NCBI RefSeq assembly: GCF_000801105.2
Contig: NC_079518.1
Location: 19,386,800-19,450,799 of the forward strand
Source of the DNA: Raphanus sativus
Lineage: Eukaryota > Streptophyta > Magnoliopsida > Brassicales > Brassicaceae
Reading direction: 5' to 3'
Length of the DNA stretch: 64,000 nucleotides
This document shows positions 42,448 to 54,468 of the stretch, piece after piece. Positions within the stretch are counted from its first letter, which is position 1. Every line of letters begins with the position of its first letter. Below the pieces are notes generated by a model that was not told where the DNA came from, did not search any database, and worked only from the letters and a program-made list of their open reading frames with translations. Both the position numbers and the translations under genes were made by a program.

Positions 42448-43977
42448 TGATATCACTCAAATTACCCTAAAAAGTGAATTATTCTCTCAAATAAGAGGTT
42501 CAGATGTAGTACTTAGGAATCGAATCCACAAGGACTCTATAATTACTTGAAGGCTTAATTAAATAGAAATAAAGATAGACTTAAGGTTTTAGAGCATGAT
42601 TATCCCAAGATGCTTAGGGATTGCTTAGCCATTTTTTATTAATAAAAAAGAGGAAAGAGAAGAGGAAGAAGAAGCATAAGTGCTTAATTAAGCACTAAAA
42701 GTGATGTTGCTTGCACTGTACAAGAGGAAAAAAAAACATCACATTGTGTTTTTTTCTAAGCACCCCAACCTAAGCAATTTAGGGATAATGATGCTCTTAT
42801 ATGTTTAAAGCAGTAAATATTAATGTGAACAAGGGAGTTATTCAGTAACTGAAGTGAAGGTTGTTTCTAAATGAGGAGAATAGCTAGATTCAGGTATTTC
42901 TCAGATATGAATTTATGCAGTTTGAAAGCGATATTAGGGCTTTAGTCCTTTGAACTCAATCAATTGGTATGACCAGTAGGGTCTCCTTTACTAGATCCCG
43001 GATCTCAACTGTCGTTTGTTAATCTCGGATAAGAGTCGATCGATATGACTTTTGTCTAATCGATCGATACACCTTTCATATAATCGATTGCTACAACGAT
43101 GGTTGTGTCGATCGATGGTAATTCTAGCAAGCATTATTGATTTGGTTGAACACGTTCTCTAATGATCTAGACCACCTTTCGCATGAGTCTAGTCAGTTAG
43201 ATCACTATAGTTTGTTTCAGGGTATTGAGAGTATACAGTCGGTTATCTCATCAATCCTAAGATCTAGATTTAAAGGTGATCAATCCTAAATCTAGTATTA
43301 AGAATAACTAAGTGAAAGAACTAATTTAACAACCCTAACAGATATCACAATCTCATCACATGATTCACCCTTATGAGAGCCTAAATCTAACAATTAGGTT
43401 TACTCAGACATATTCATGAGAGACAAGATCATGATGATTTGAATAAAACTTAATATGAAATAAGGAACACAAAGAGTAATGAGTAAGATAAAAAGGGAGT
43501 TCAAGATCTTCTCTGTTTTGCAGTCTCAGATCTATCTCTCCAACTCTAACTCTTCTCCTAAGGTAGCCAAATTGCTTCTCTTCTCCAATAGGTCTCTAGG
43601 CAAGTCTGCTTCTAAAATGATACAAAACCCTAGTATATAAAGCCTAACAGGCGGCCAGGGACTAATTGTGTAAAAATAGCACACTTATGATACTTGAAAA
43701 TCTTCTTAATCGTGATCCATCGAATGGCTTAATGTCGATCGACACTCTTCGATTTCTGTCGATCGATTGTAATTGACTCTAATCGTCCAATCTTGCATGT
43801 TTCCTATCGGTCGATTCTTCATTCGTGAGAATACTCTAAAAATGCCTCAAAAGTATTGCTTTCTTCAATTAGGTACCTGTGCCTGAAAATACTCTAAAAT
43901 AATTTAAAAACAAAGTAAATATGATTGAAAACTCTTATATATCATGGCTAAAAACGGGTGAAATTCATGGTATATCA
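42448..43977 (-). repeat. 3' LTR of element E (carries a MITE)
   Basis: 1,530 bp with ends TGATATACCATG (minus strand) and GTGATATCA. It is longer than the 5' LTR because it holds a 205-bp MITE plus 3-bp duplication and keeps 252 bp deleted from the 5' LTR. TCGATCGA words lie at 43036-43115 and 43735-43765. Confidence 0.93.
42592..42796. mobile_element. PIF/Harbinger-type MITE (205 bp)
   Basis: Terminal inverted repeats GAGCATGATTATCCC and its near-complement GGGATAATGATGCTC, flanked by TTA on both sides (42589-42591 and 42797-42799). The 5' LTR of the same element reads through the empty site (GGTTTTATATG). TTA duplications are typical of PIF/Harbinger (Tourist-like) MITEs. It has no coding capacity and must have moved after E inserted. 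Confidence 0.92.
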
Positions 43978-43992
43978 ACTCCCCCAGACTTA
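43978..43992 (-). other. Polypurine tract of element E
   Basis: TAAGTCTGGGGGAGT on the minus strand, directly next to the 3' LTR start. A second copy lies 971 bp away at 44949-44963. Confidence 0.88.
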
Positions 43993-45369
43993 CTCTTTTG
44001 CTTGTCCTCAAGCAAAACAAATGGTAGTCTCTCCGAAGGAGGTTTGAAAATGACTTGACTCTATTTTTGAAAACTTAAAAATCCTCACGTCTTCGTCATA
44101 AGAATCTAAACGGTCTCAACCACAAATGCACGTTTATACCTTATCCTAGTTTAGCAACCAAATTCATCTATCCAACAACTTTGCAGATCTCGTCTAAAAT
44201 TCTCCTTTACAAACCTCATTTCTTAACATAAAATAAAAGTGTGTGCTTTACCTTGGGAGTATCGATCAAAAGACACATTGATTCAACTCAAACAAGTTTC
44301 CTGAGCAGGTAGTCTTTTTCTGATTTTTATCTCCTCTTATATCTCTTCTCTGAATCTCTTATTAGTTTCAATTTCGACAGGTTTCGATGCCACATAGTCA
44401 TCTAGTCCATCTTATTGACATTTGCATTGTAACTCATACATTTTTGACAAAGTGTAGCGAATAATGGGGTCTTAGGAATCACTCCTACCCCTCGTTACCA
44501 CAATGTGTGATCATTCTTGAGATTTAAAATACTGGGGTCGCAGGAGACACTCTTACCCCTCTGCCTCTCAAGAAATCATATCAATCTTTTCTTTATAAAC
44601 TTAGATCTTGAGATGCCGAAGAGAGAAGAAAGGAAACCAGAATTGCATTGACTTGTACCTTTTCAGTCTTGTAGGTGGATTCCGATCCAATGTATACCAA
44701 GCCCCAAGACAAGCTAAGATAGTCAGTATTAGGTTGGAGGTTAGCTTCGGTTCCTTTAAACAATCTGGGCAAGTGTGGCTGACTGACAGGTTGATCCACT
44801 TTGGTATCTCTAGTGCAATCTGTGGTTAATAAGTCTAGAGTAGTGCCAAAGAGTGGTTTTAGAAAATAAAAATTTATATTTCCTTTTTGACTCGAAAAAC
44901 AATTTTAATTTTGAAAAATAGGTGATAAAAGATAAATGTTAGTAACACTCTCCCCCAGACTTAAATTACACCGTCTCGTTGTAATAATAAGTAGGAGAAG
45001 TATAAATAGAAAAAAATTAGAAGTGTAGATATTGAAGCAAAGTGTCGTACCTTTCTGCTTTCCTGTCGATCGATGTACCGGAGATGGTATCGATCGACAG
45101 GTGAAGACAGAATGTGTGATAATGTGTTAGCACGGAACTCACTAACTCGTCTAGCTTGGCGCTCAAGTTAGCTCTGTTGTCAGTCCAAACACAAAGAAAA
45201 TTAAACATACGAAATAGTGCAGAAACATAAAACATAGATAAGTTTAAAGACATAAATCCTGCAAATCCGAAACATAAACATAAAAATAAAGTCTGAAAGA
45301 TAAAGAGATAAGGTAAGAAGGCTAGTCGGTGTCCTCCTCGTCCTCCTCGCGCTGGTACTGGTGAGATAG
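43993..45369 (-). other. 3' non-coding region of element E
   Basis: No ORF I would defend. It is homologous to the 3' region of F (56190-57412) in the opposite window orientation. It contains a second polypurine tract (44949-44963) and SID-type DNA words at 45064-45100 (TCGATCGATG, ATCGATCGACAGG). Confidence 0.75.
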
Positions 45370-46733
45370 TCATGGGTCTGCTGCTCTGACACTCCTCCTG
45401 CTCGCACATGGTGGTCGCGTGACTCTAGCCCAGATGGCTCGAAGAGCACTCACGACCGTCCTCTGAAAGTCTGCCTCAGGCATCGGGACGTGAGGTATGT
45501 CCGGGAAGTCAGGAAGGGGAGCTGCGGGTGCTGCCTGCGATCCTCCAACGCCACGCTCCATCGGTTCCTGGCGAGACTCGGTGGTGAGATCCAATAGGAA
45601 CTCGTCGTCGGGCCTGAACCGGATCCTGTCGACCTGATGGTCGAAGTCAGTGAGTGATGCATGCGGGAGCTGAAACATACGGAAGCGACGGTCAATCCTG
45701 AAGAACCAGAGAAGGCTCTCCTTGAGCCAACCGCAGTTCATCAGATGCTGCTCGTCCATGAAGAGATGGTGGCGGTCTGCGGTACTCCTCTCCAGACGGA
45801 CACCACAGAACTCAAAGATCGGTGTGAAAAGACTACCCACACTCTCCTTCTTCCTACCCGAGCCTGAGAAGGGTTTCTTCTTCAGTGAGATAAGATGCTC
45901 GGCGAAGAGAGCTCCAAGGTTGGGGACAACCAGTCCGGCAGTGTCGAGGTGAGAGAGATCAACCAGTCTGTTCACCGCTGGGAAGAGCAGTGAGAGATCA
46001 TGTAGGCGCACCTTGTTGGGCTCCATCTTGCACAACAGAGTGTTGGCAATGGCCCGTAGGAAGTAGTGGAGAGTCGGGTGACGAACGTCAGACTGAGTCG
46101 CTGAGCCGCTCTGACTGTGCCTATGATCTTCCAGAAGTCGCTCGCACCAGGGAGAGGCGAGAACCTGCAAGATGTCGCATCCTCCTCAAAACCGAAGATG
46201 CTGCAGATCTGGGGGATGGTGATCGAGTATCTCTTCCCTCGAGCAAAGAAAGATAGAACGCCGTCGCCCACGACTTTAGGACCGTCATGGCGGTAGGTGA
46301 GACGGACAGAGGCCATGAACTGGCGCACCAACGGAACGTGTAGGTCGTAGGCGTGCGTGGCTATGGTGCCCAACCCGAGCTGAGCAATCATCGCGTACAG
46401 ATCATCCTGGATCCGCATCTTGTGTGTGACCTCCGGGTCAATGAAGCGTGTAGGCTCGATGTCGACATCGATCCAGGCGTTGTAGTGCAGGCTGTAGTAG
46501 TCGTCCCACTACTCTGTGAGCTCTCTATCGAGACACTCTCTGCTGGAGATGACTGCCCTCGGATCCGAGAAGTCGCGACCCTCCCTGTAAGCGATGGGGG
46601 TCTTATCCTCATGTGGCCATGGAGGCCTCTCGTCATCCCTCGGGACTCGAGGTTGCCGGCGGTTTGAAGGGCCAGCGGGATCACTCCTCCTCTTCGTCCT
46701 CCTCTCTCTCTCAGTGTCCAATTATGTGCTCAT
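45370..46733 (-). pseudogene. Athila ORF1-type (env-position) protein of element E
   Basis: Lies downstream of integrase, where Athila elements carry the 'Arabidopsis retrotransposon ORF-1' protein (Pfam ATHILA family). Early residues are basic (RERRTKRRSDPAGPSNRRQ); a TAG lies at 46509-46511, then MRIQDDLYAMIAQLGLGTIA, SVRLTYRHDGPKVVGDGVL and SITIPQICSIFGFEED. A frameshift falls near 46100, followed by HYFLRAIANTLLCKMEPNKV and LVDLSHLDTAGLVVPNLGAL. The ATG at 46731-46733 runs into a TAA after three codons, so the original start is damaged. The family has been discussed as envelope-like, but function is unproven. I see no clear signal peptide. Confidence 0.8.
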
Positions 46734-47562
46734 CTGAAAAGAAAAGTAAAATGAGTAAGTTAGCATTGGTTCGCGAAAAAGAGTAATATCGACTGATGCA
46801 CACTCGTGTGTGTCGATCGACAGATCAAATCAGTGTTCATCAGAAAATCGGAAATCGATCGACAGGACAAAGTCTGTGTCGATCGATAGCGACTCGCGAA
46901 ACCTGCAATTCAACAGTTCATACGAAAACAAATCGAAAGAGAGGATTGGAGCATAACAAACTATCCTAGCACCTAGATAACCAGTTTAAACATCTAAAAC
47001 ACCCTAGAATTGCACAAAATCGACCCGATTTTCTCAATTCAAAACCCAAACCTTAGTGTTTCAATCCAAAGAGAATTTCGGACCAATACCTTGGATAATG
47101 AGAGAAATGCAAATGAAAACAGATGGAGGGCTTGAAATCGAGTGGTTTTGGGCAAAGATTCAACGGAAATCGTCAAGAATCGAGAGAGAAAGGGAGTTTT
47201 AGGATTCGGCTAGGGTTTGTGAAATAAGGAAAGAAGAGGCGGATGTCGAGTTAAATGAGAAGTTGCCTCGACATCCCCGTGTCGATCGATACGAACTTGT
47301 TGATATCGATCGATTTTTATGCATATGTGGAAGTGAATGCTTTGAAAATAATGAAAATGGCACTAACTAGTGATTAAAATTTCTAACTAAATGAATTAAG
47401 TAAAAATAAATATGAATATAAATAAAAATTAAAATGAGAAAAAAATTAAACCTAAGGATGAAAAAATTAAATGAAAAATGAATTAAAAATAAAAATAAAA
47501 ATAGGTTGCCTCCCATTCAGCGCTTAGTTTAAAGTCTTTAGCTTGACTTAGGATAACTGTTT
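46734..47562 (-). other. Spacer between ORF1 and integrase of E
   Basis: AT-rich, non-coding. Five TCGATCGA-type words (46814-46885, 47281-47310) lie in sequence with no reading frame. Confidence 0.7.
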
Positions 47563-49085
47563 TTAGTTATCATCGGGTGGTAGCAGCGAAAGGGGCTTTA
47601 TATCTGGTGGTTTGGCCCAATAATGTTTTACTCGCTGCCCGTTTACTGTGAACTCGTCGCCTTCTTCACTAACGATCGTTAGTGCTCCGGAAGGTTTTAC
47701 TTCCTTGATGGTAAAAGGTCCTAACCAACTAGATTTTAGTTTTCCAGGGAAAAGGTTTAATCTGGAGTTATATAGGAGAACTTGGTCATTCGGTTCAAAG
47801 TGTCTAGATATGATTTTCTTATCGTGATATGCTTTTGTTCGTTCCTTATATAACTTCGAATTTTCATATGCCAAATGTCGTATTTCATCGAGCTCGTTGA
47901 GCTGAATTAGTCATCTCTCGGCAGCTGGCTTAATATTAAAATTTAATAATTTGGTTGCCCAGGCTGCCTTGTGCTCCAGTTCAACTGGTAAATGGCATGA
48001 TTTTCCGTACAGCAAGTGAAAGGGTGTCGTTCCCAGTGGTGTTTTATAGGCGGTCCGATATGCCCATAAGGCATTGTCTAGTTTGCGAGACCAATCTTTC
48101 CTGTCTATTCGGACAGTCTTCTCCAAGATTTCCTTGATTTGTCGGTTCGAAACTTCCACTTGTCCATTGGTTTGTGGGTGATAGGGTGTAGCTACTCGAT
48201 GGTGGACACCATTCTTCTCAAGCAATCGGTCGAAAACCTTGTTGATGAAGTGTGACCACCGTCACTAATGACTATTCTGGGAACTCCAAATCTTGGGAAG
48301 ATAATGCTCTTGAAAAGTTTGATAACTACAGATGCATCATTAGTTGGCAAAGCAACTGCCTCAACCCATTTTGAGACGTAGTCTACAGCGACCAGGATAT
48401 ATTTGTTGCCATAAGAAGATGGGAAAGGACTCATAAAATCTATTCCCCAACAGTCGAAGACTTCTACTTCCAAGATAAATTTTTGTTCCATCTCATGTCT
48501 CTTGCTTATTTTTCCTCTCCGCTGACATCTGTCGCATTGTGCTATATGAGCATGAACATCGCGAAATGTTGTTGGCCACCAAAATCCTGCTTGGAGAATT
48601 TTGGAAACTGTTTTAAAAGTGGCGAAATGTCCTGCGTAATCAGAGTTGTGACATTGGTAAATAATGTTCGGAATTTCAGCTTCAGAGACGCATCTTCTAT
48701 ATATGCCATCAGAACAGTGCTTGTAGAGATAGGGCTCATCCCAATGGTATCTCTGAACTTCACGAAAGAATTTCTTTCTTTCATAACCTTTTAAATTTTC
48801 TGGTTCAAAATCAGCGGCTAAATAGTTGACTATATCGGCATACCAAGGGCGATCTTTGATGTTCCGTCCAATCGCGTTTGCTTCTTGTAGAGAGACATCA
48901 GATATGTTACGATTCAAAGCATTACAAGCTACCTTAACTGGTATGTCAATAAGTTCTGTTGATGTTCTGTCGCTGATGGATATGATTGATCTTACATCAG
49001 TAGTGTCGGTTGTCAATTTGCCATTTGATTCGTCCAGCAATCCGTCAGATATGAGCGATATGTGACCTATGAATGGCGTCTCCAA
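47563..49085 (-). pseudogene. Integrase of Athila element E
   Basis: HHCC zinc domain ([15 protein letters not shown] ... CDRC), catalytic core with Asp in [12 protein letters not shown], Asp in [12 protein letters not shown] and Glu in [15 protein letters not shown]. The C-terminal domain ends FTVNGQRVKHYWAKPPD. Breaks are a frameshift near 48235 and a TGA near 47908-47910 (from CGA). It is otherwise full length. The frame joins upstream to the RNase H through a linker ending [17 protein letters not shown]. Confidence 0.9.
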
Positions 49086-49682
49086 AAGAGCTATATTCTC
49101 TGTAGGAAAGAAATCGTCTATAGGAACTTTATCCTCAATTCGAATCCTGGAAAGATGATCAGCGACACCGTTGTCTACTCCTCTTTTATCTTTGATCTCG
49201 ATATCGAACTCTTGGAGTAGTAAAATCCATCTTATTAGTCTTGGTTTAGCATCTTTCTTCTACATTAAATATTTGATGGCAGCATGATCAGTGTGGACTA
49301 TAACATGTGCTCCAACTAAGTATTGGCGGAATTTTTCGAAAGCATAAACAACTGCTAGTAACTCTTTTTCTGTGGTAGAGTAATTTCGTTGCGCTTCGTC
49401 GAGTGTGTGACTCGCATAGTATATAGCGTGCAGCTTCTTATCTTTTCGTTGTCCTAGAACCGCTCCAACTGCGAAATCACTCGCATCGCACACAATCTCG
49501 AAAGGGAGATTCCAATCCGGGGGTTGTACGACTGGGGCAGTTATAAGAGATTTCTTTAGTGCTTCGAAAGCTTCCTCGCTTTCTGGTATAAAATCGAATT
49601 TAACTTCTTTGCATAAAAGATAATTCAGAGGTCTAGCAATTTTACTGAAATCTTGTTTTAAATCGTCTGTAAAATCCGGCAT
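49086..49682 (-). pseudogene. RNase H of Athila element E
   Basis: In a frame shifted by one base relative to RT (break near 49660): PFEIVCDASDFAVGAVLGQR with the first catalytic Asp, YYASHTLDEAQRNYSTTEKELLAVV with the Glu, and VIVHTDHAAIKYLM with the next Asp. A TAG follows directly at 49260-49262, then [20 protein letters not shown] in the same frame. Confidence 0.88.
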
Positions 49683-50928
49683 GTCCGAGGAAACTCCTTA
49701 TGTCTCTAACATTTGTGGGTGCCGGTAGACCAGTCATTACTTCAATTTTAGCTCTGTCTACTTCTATTCCAGCTGCGGAGACTTTATGTCCAAGGACTAT
49801 ACCATCGTTTACCATGAAATGGCATTTTTCCCAGTTGAGGACAAGATTCTTTTCTTCGCATCTTTCCAATATCTTGCACAAGTTGTCCAGGCAATCCTTA
49901 AAACTTGATCCGTAAACCGAAAAATCGTCCATAAATACCTCCATGAAATCCTCGATCATATCTGTGAATATCGACATCATGCAACGTTGGAAAGTGGCTG
50001 GTGCGTTAAATAGTCCAAATGGCATTCTGCGATATGCAAATGTTCCGTAAGGACAAGTAAAAGTTGTCTTTTCTTGATCTTCAGGATGTATCGGTATCTG
50101 GAAAAATCCCGAATATCCGTTAAGAAAACAGTAATATTTATGGTTGGCCAGTCTTTCCAACATTTGATCGATGAAAGGTAAGGGAAAATGGTCTTTCCTA
50201 GTAGCAGCATTTAGTTTCATGTAATCAATACACATTCGATGTCCAGTGACAGTGCGTGTAGGAATAAGTTCATCTTTATTATTTTTAACCATTGTGATCC
50301 CACCTTTCTTTGGTACAACATGCACAGGGCTTACCCTTTTACTATCTGAGATAGGATGTATAACTCCAGCATCCAGAAGTTTAATTATTTCCTTTTTCAC
50401 TACCTCTTTTAGGTTTGGGTTGCGTCTCCTTTGCTGCTCTATAGATGTTTTTGCACCTTCTTCGAGGTGGATGCGGTGCATGCAAAGGTCAGGAGCTATT
50501 CTGGGAATATCATCGAGAGAATACCCGATCGCTTTCCGATACTTACGCAGCTTGTTTAAAAGAAGCGCAAGCTCTCCATTCGTGAGATTAGCGTTAACAA
50601 TGACAGGGTATGATTTATCGCAAAGGAATGTATATTTCAGGCCAGCTGGAAGTGGTTTCAGTTCCACCTTGGGTGCTTTTTCTTTAGTCCATTTGGTCGA
50701 TGAAGAGAATGAACGATTAAAAGTTTCCCTAAGGAATTGATCCGTAATGATTTCAGAATCATCATTTTCTTCATTTGCATCTCCGATACTTGCGTCCATA
50801 AGGTTTGCATAATCTTCTGTTCTACTATCTACGTTCAGAATTTCTTGTTCATCAGGAGTGAATGTGTCTTATGATGAATTGGTAGCACATATATCCGTAA
50901 GGTATTCTTTCTCCAGCTCAGAAACTTC
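49660..50928 (-). pseudogene. Reverse transcriptase of Athila element E
   Basis: Same frame as gag-protease, after stops at 50929-50931 and near 50870. Motifs: APKVELKPLPAGLKYTFL, SPVHVVPKKGGITMV, TGHRMCIDYMKLNAATRKDH, FAYRRMPFGLFNAPATFQR, EVFMDDFSVYGSS (catalytic), GIVLGHKVSAAGIEVD and RSFLGHAGFYRRF. It is nearly full length and close to the partial RT of element C. Confidence 0.92.
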
Positions 50929-53283
50929 TTATGTGTAAAAAGCGTGATCGTCTATCAGAGGACGTTTTACTAGTTTTTCCATGTCGAAGTTCATTGATAT
51001 ATCTCCGACATTTAAGTTAATCTTTCCTCCTTTACAATCTATTATTGCTCCTGCTGTAGCCAAAAAGAGCCGACCTAATATAAGGGGGTCTTGCGGCAAT
51101 TGTTTATACTTGAGTACGACAAAATCTGCTGGTATGAAGCAATCATCAATTTTGACTGGTACATCTACGAGGATTCCCTCAGGTACCCTAATAGAACGAT
51201 CAGCTAAGACTAGCGTAATAGGCGATGGAACGAATTTATTATATCTTAGTGAAACTGCCACAGAGTATGGCATGAGGTTTACACTAGAACCAAGATCACA
51301 TAGAGATCGAGGAAAACATGCGTTTTGTATCTTACAATCTAGGACAAAACTACCAGGGTCAGACCTTTTGATTGAAGTTTCTCCTTGTATCATCGCACTT
51401 ACTTCCTCTGACACCAGCATGACGCTTTGTTCTCCACTCGAGGATATCATATCTTTTACGTACTTTTTCACCGAGGGGGCTATCTTAAGAGCGTCACTGA
51501 GGGACATCTCGAGAGTGATTTTGTCGAAAGCCTTTTTGCAGATTGCATGTTCCAATGCTTTCTTAGTTTGTGGTTTGTTTGGAGGAAATGGGGGAGGAGT
51601 TCTATAGACTCTTTCAGTTTCGGTAGATTGTGTATTGCTATTGCTGGTGCCGCTAGACGGTCGATCGTTTTCTTTCCCAGAGGATCGATCGACATTTGGT
51701 TCGTCCAGATGGTCGATTTCGACTTCGGCATCGGGATTCTCTTTGTCTAAATCTATAGTTTTCCCTTGATTCTTTTTATTTGAAGATTTTTTCCTTTGTT
51801 CTGATGTTCCTGAGTCGGAGTCATTGTCGAGAAGTTCTATGGGGTTGGAATTGCTTTTTCCCGCGTTATCGATGAATTTTTTATTGCTGGCATCTTCTCT
51901 GGGATTCGTTTCAAGGTGTTTTCCGCTTCGTAACATCACGGCATATGCCTGGCATTTTGCTCCAGGGTTAGCATCGGTCCTTCCAGGAAGACGACCTGTC
52001 TCTCTTTTTAGAGTAGTTGCAAGGTTAGCAATTTTGTCTTCCATTCCCCGTAGGTGTTCAATTAGAGAATCCATCTTCTGATTTAGCTCATCGTAAACAC
52101 TATTTACTTTCCTGTTGAATTCGGATTTCATTTTACGGTTTTCTGTAAGAGCATGTTTTAGATTGTACTTTTCTCTTCCAGTATGAGACTGTATACAGAT
52201 TTCATAGTCTCGTGTAAAGCTGTCAACGTTAAACACAGAATGAGGACCAGTATTATCTAGTTCTTCTATAAAGTCGAGCTCATTGTCTGATATAGGAGGA
52301 GTTTTATTGTAGTACTGGCACAGGTTAGGTGGGTTTCGATCTGTTAGAAGGGAATGAAGCGAATTTATAGAATTTTTAATCTCGGCTAACTCAGTATTTT
52401 CTATTGAGATTATAACTTTTTCTTTTTCTTTTTCTTCATTCATCTCTTCATAAGATCTTCCTGTTGCCATGTTTTCGATTAAGCGTCTTGATTCCATAGG
52501 ATTTCTAGTAACGAAATTCCCTTCGCTTGTTGTATCAAGCGTTGTCTTATAGCTCAGAATAACACCTTTGTAAAAGATCTTAAGAAATTGTGGTTCTGGA
52601 TAACCATGGTGGGGGCATTCGAGTTCGTAACTCTTGAATCTTTCCCATGCATTTTTGAATGATTCCTGAGGATCTTGACGGAAGGTAGAGATTCACCTCC
52701 TCACATCCCAATAACGAGTATCATCGAAGAATTGCTTAAGGAAAGCATTTATGATCTCTTTCCAGCTAGTCAGGGATCCTCTTGGTAGACAGTTTAGCCA
52801 TCTCAAGGCTCCTCCTTCTAATGAAAATGGAAAAAGTCTGCAACGAATATACTCGTCCGGAATTAATTCCTCTAGACCCTCGATGTGGTCTTGTGGATGT
52901 TCTAGAGAAGATCCTTTAAAAGGGTTTCGATGCATCATATTATAATAATCAACATCAAACTTGGTTTTCGAGGTGACGTCGTCAGGTATTCTGATAGCGG
53001 ACCTATTGGAATAGGTCCTATCGGGGTTTAAGTAGTCTTGCAAGGGCAATTTAATTTCTTTACCTATGTTCAAGGTAGAGTTTGACTTAACAGGGATTTC
53101 AGTCCCCTGTTTTTCATTAGTTTGGCTAGAAATGTTGCTTGATTGACCTATTGGTTCAGTTTGGACTACTTTCTCATTATTAGCATCGGTAAGAAGGTAC
53201 TTACCTGCTTCCGGCTGAGTGGTATCGATCAATACCGTTCCGGATGAAACGATCGATGCTTGGCCGACATCTGTGTTCTCCAT
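50929..53283 (-). pseudogene. gag-protease of Athila element E
   Basis: Start at ATG 53283 (MENTDVGQASIVSSGTVLID), 95 bp after the primer site. Gag domain: SLEHPQDHIEGLEELIPDEYIR and EGGALRWLNCLPRGSLTSW. A TGA at 52693-52695 interrupts the frame, then WERFKSYELECPHHGY. A charged middle segment contains one SID-like stretch (EPNVDRSSGKENDRPSS). The protease at about 51400-50990 has DPGSFVLDCKIQ, CDLGSSVNLMPYSVA and DPLILGRLFLATAGAIID, again with DLG at the active site. It ends at TAA 50929-50931. Confidence 0.88.
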
Positions 53284-53377
53284 CCTTTGTGTTGTAAAAC
53301 AAAAGAATAGAAAAATTAGCAAAAGTAACAAAGTCTATGCTAAATTCTAAATTAAATCTAAAAGTAATAAGAAAGAG

Positions 53378-53395
53378 TCCCCGGCAACGGCGCCA
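53378..53395 (-). other. Primer binding site of element E
   Basis: TGGCGCCGTTGCCGGGGA on the minus strand, 4 nt after the LTR; an exact 18-nt complement to the 3' end of plant tRNA-Asp. Confidence 0.92.
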
Positions 53396-53399
53396 AATT

Positions 53400-54468
53400 T
53401 GATATCACTCAAATTACCCTAAAAAGTGAATTACTCTCTCAAATAAGAGGTTCAGATGTAGTACTTAGGGATCGAATCCACAAGGACTCTAGGATTACTT
53501 GAAGGCTTAATTAGATAGAAATAAAGATAGACTTAAGGTTTTATATGTTTAAAGCAGTAAATATTAATGTGACAAGGGAGTTGTTCAGTAACTGAAGTGA
53601 AGGTTGTTTCTAAATGAGGAGAATAGCTAGATTCAGGTATTTCTCAGGTATGAATTTATGCAGTTTGAAAGCGACATTAGGGCTTTAGTCCTTTGAACTC
53701 AATCAATTGGTACGACCAGTAGGGTCTCCTTTACTAGATCCCGGATCTCAACTGTCGTTTGTTGATCTCGGAAAAGAGTCGATCGATATGACTTTTGTCT
53801 AAGTGAAAGAACTAATTTAACAACCCTAAAAGATATCACAATCTCATCACATGATTCACCCTTATGAGAGCCTAAATCTAACAATTAGGTTTACTCAGAC
53901 ATATTCATGAGAGACAAGATCATGATGATTTGAATAAAACTTAATATGAAATAAGGAACACAAAGAGTAATGAGTAAGATAAAAAGGGAGTTCAAGCTCT
54001 TCTCTGTTTTGCAGTCTCAGATCTATCTCTCCAACTCTAAATCTTCTCCTAAGGTATCCAAATTGCTTCTCTTCTCCAATAGGTCTCTAGGCAAGTCTGC
54101 TTCTAAAATGATACAAAACCCTAGTATATAAAGCCTAACAGGCGGCCAGGGACTAATTGTGTAAAAATAGCACACTTATGATGCTTGAAAATCTTCTTAA
54201 TCGTAATCCATCGAATGGCTTAATGTCGATCGACACTCTTCGATTTCTGTCGATCGATTGTAATTGACTCTAATCGTCCGATCTCGCATGTTTCCTATCG
54301 GTCGATTCTTCATTCGTGAGAATACTCTAAAAATGCCTCAAAAATATTGCTTTCTTCAATTAGGTACATGTGCCTGAAAATACTCTAAAATACTTTGAAA
54401 ACGAAGTAAATATGATAGAAAACTCTTATATACCATGGCTTAAAACGGGTGAAATTCATGGTATATCA
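53400..54468 (-). repeat. 5' LTR of element E
   Basis: 1,069 bp with the same ends as the 3' LTR. It lacks the MITE and has a 252-bp internal deletion between CTAA words. A TTTATATA word near 54125-54135 on the minus strand may be the TATA box. Confidence 0.93.

Larger units (their letters stand above)
42448..54468 (-). mobile_element. Complete Athila element E (12,021 bp) inserted in F
   Basis: The 3' LTR (42448-43977) and 5' LTR (53400-54468) are flanked by the 5-bp duplication CTCAC (42443-42447 and 54469-54473). On the minus strand the order is 5' LTR, tRNA-Asp primer site, gag, protease, RT, RNase H, integrase, Athila ORF1, 3' region with two polypurine tracts, 3' LTR. All domains of an autonomous Athila are there, but with about nine stops and four frameshifts. 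LTR differences outside two indels are about 30 in 1,069 sites by eye (near 3%). Confidence 0.95.

Noticed and set aside
45661..46667. Plus-strand ORFs opposite Athila ORF1
   Set aside because: Shadows of the ORF1 coding sequence in GC-richer DNA.
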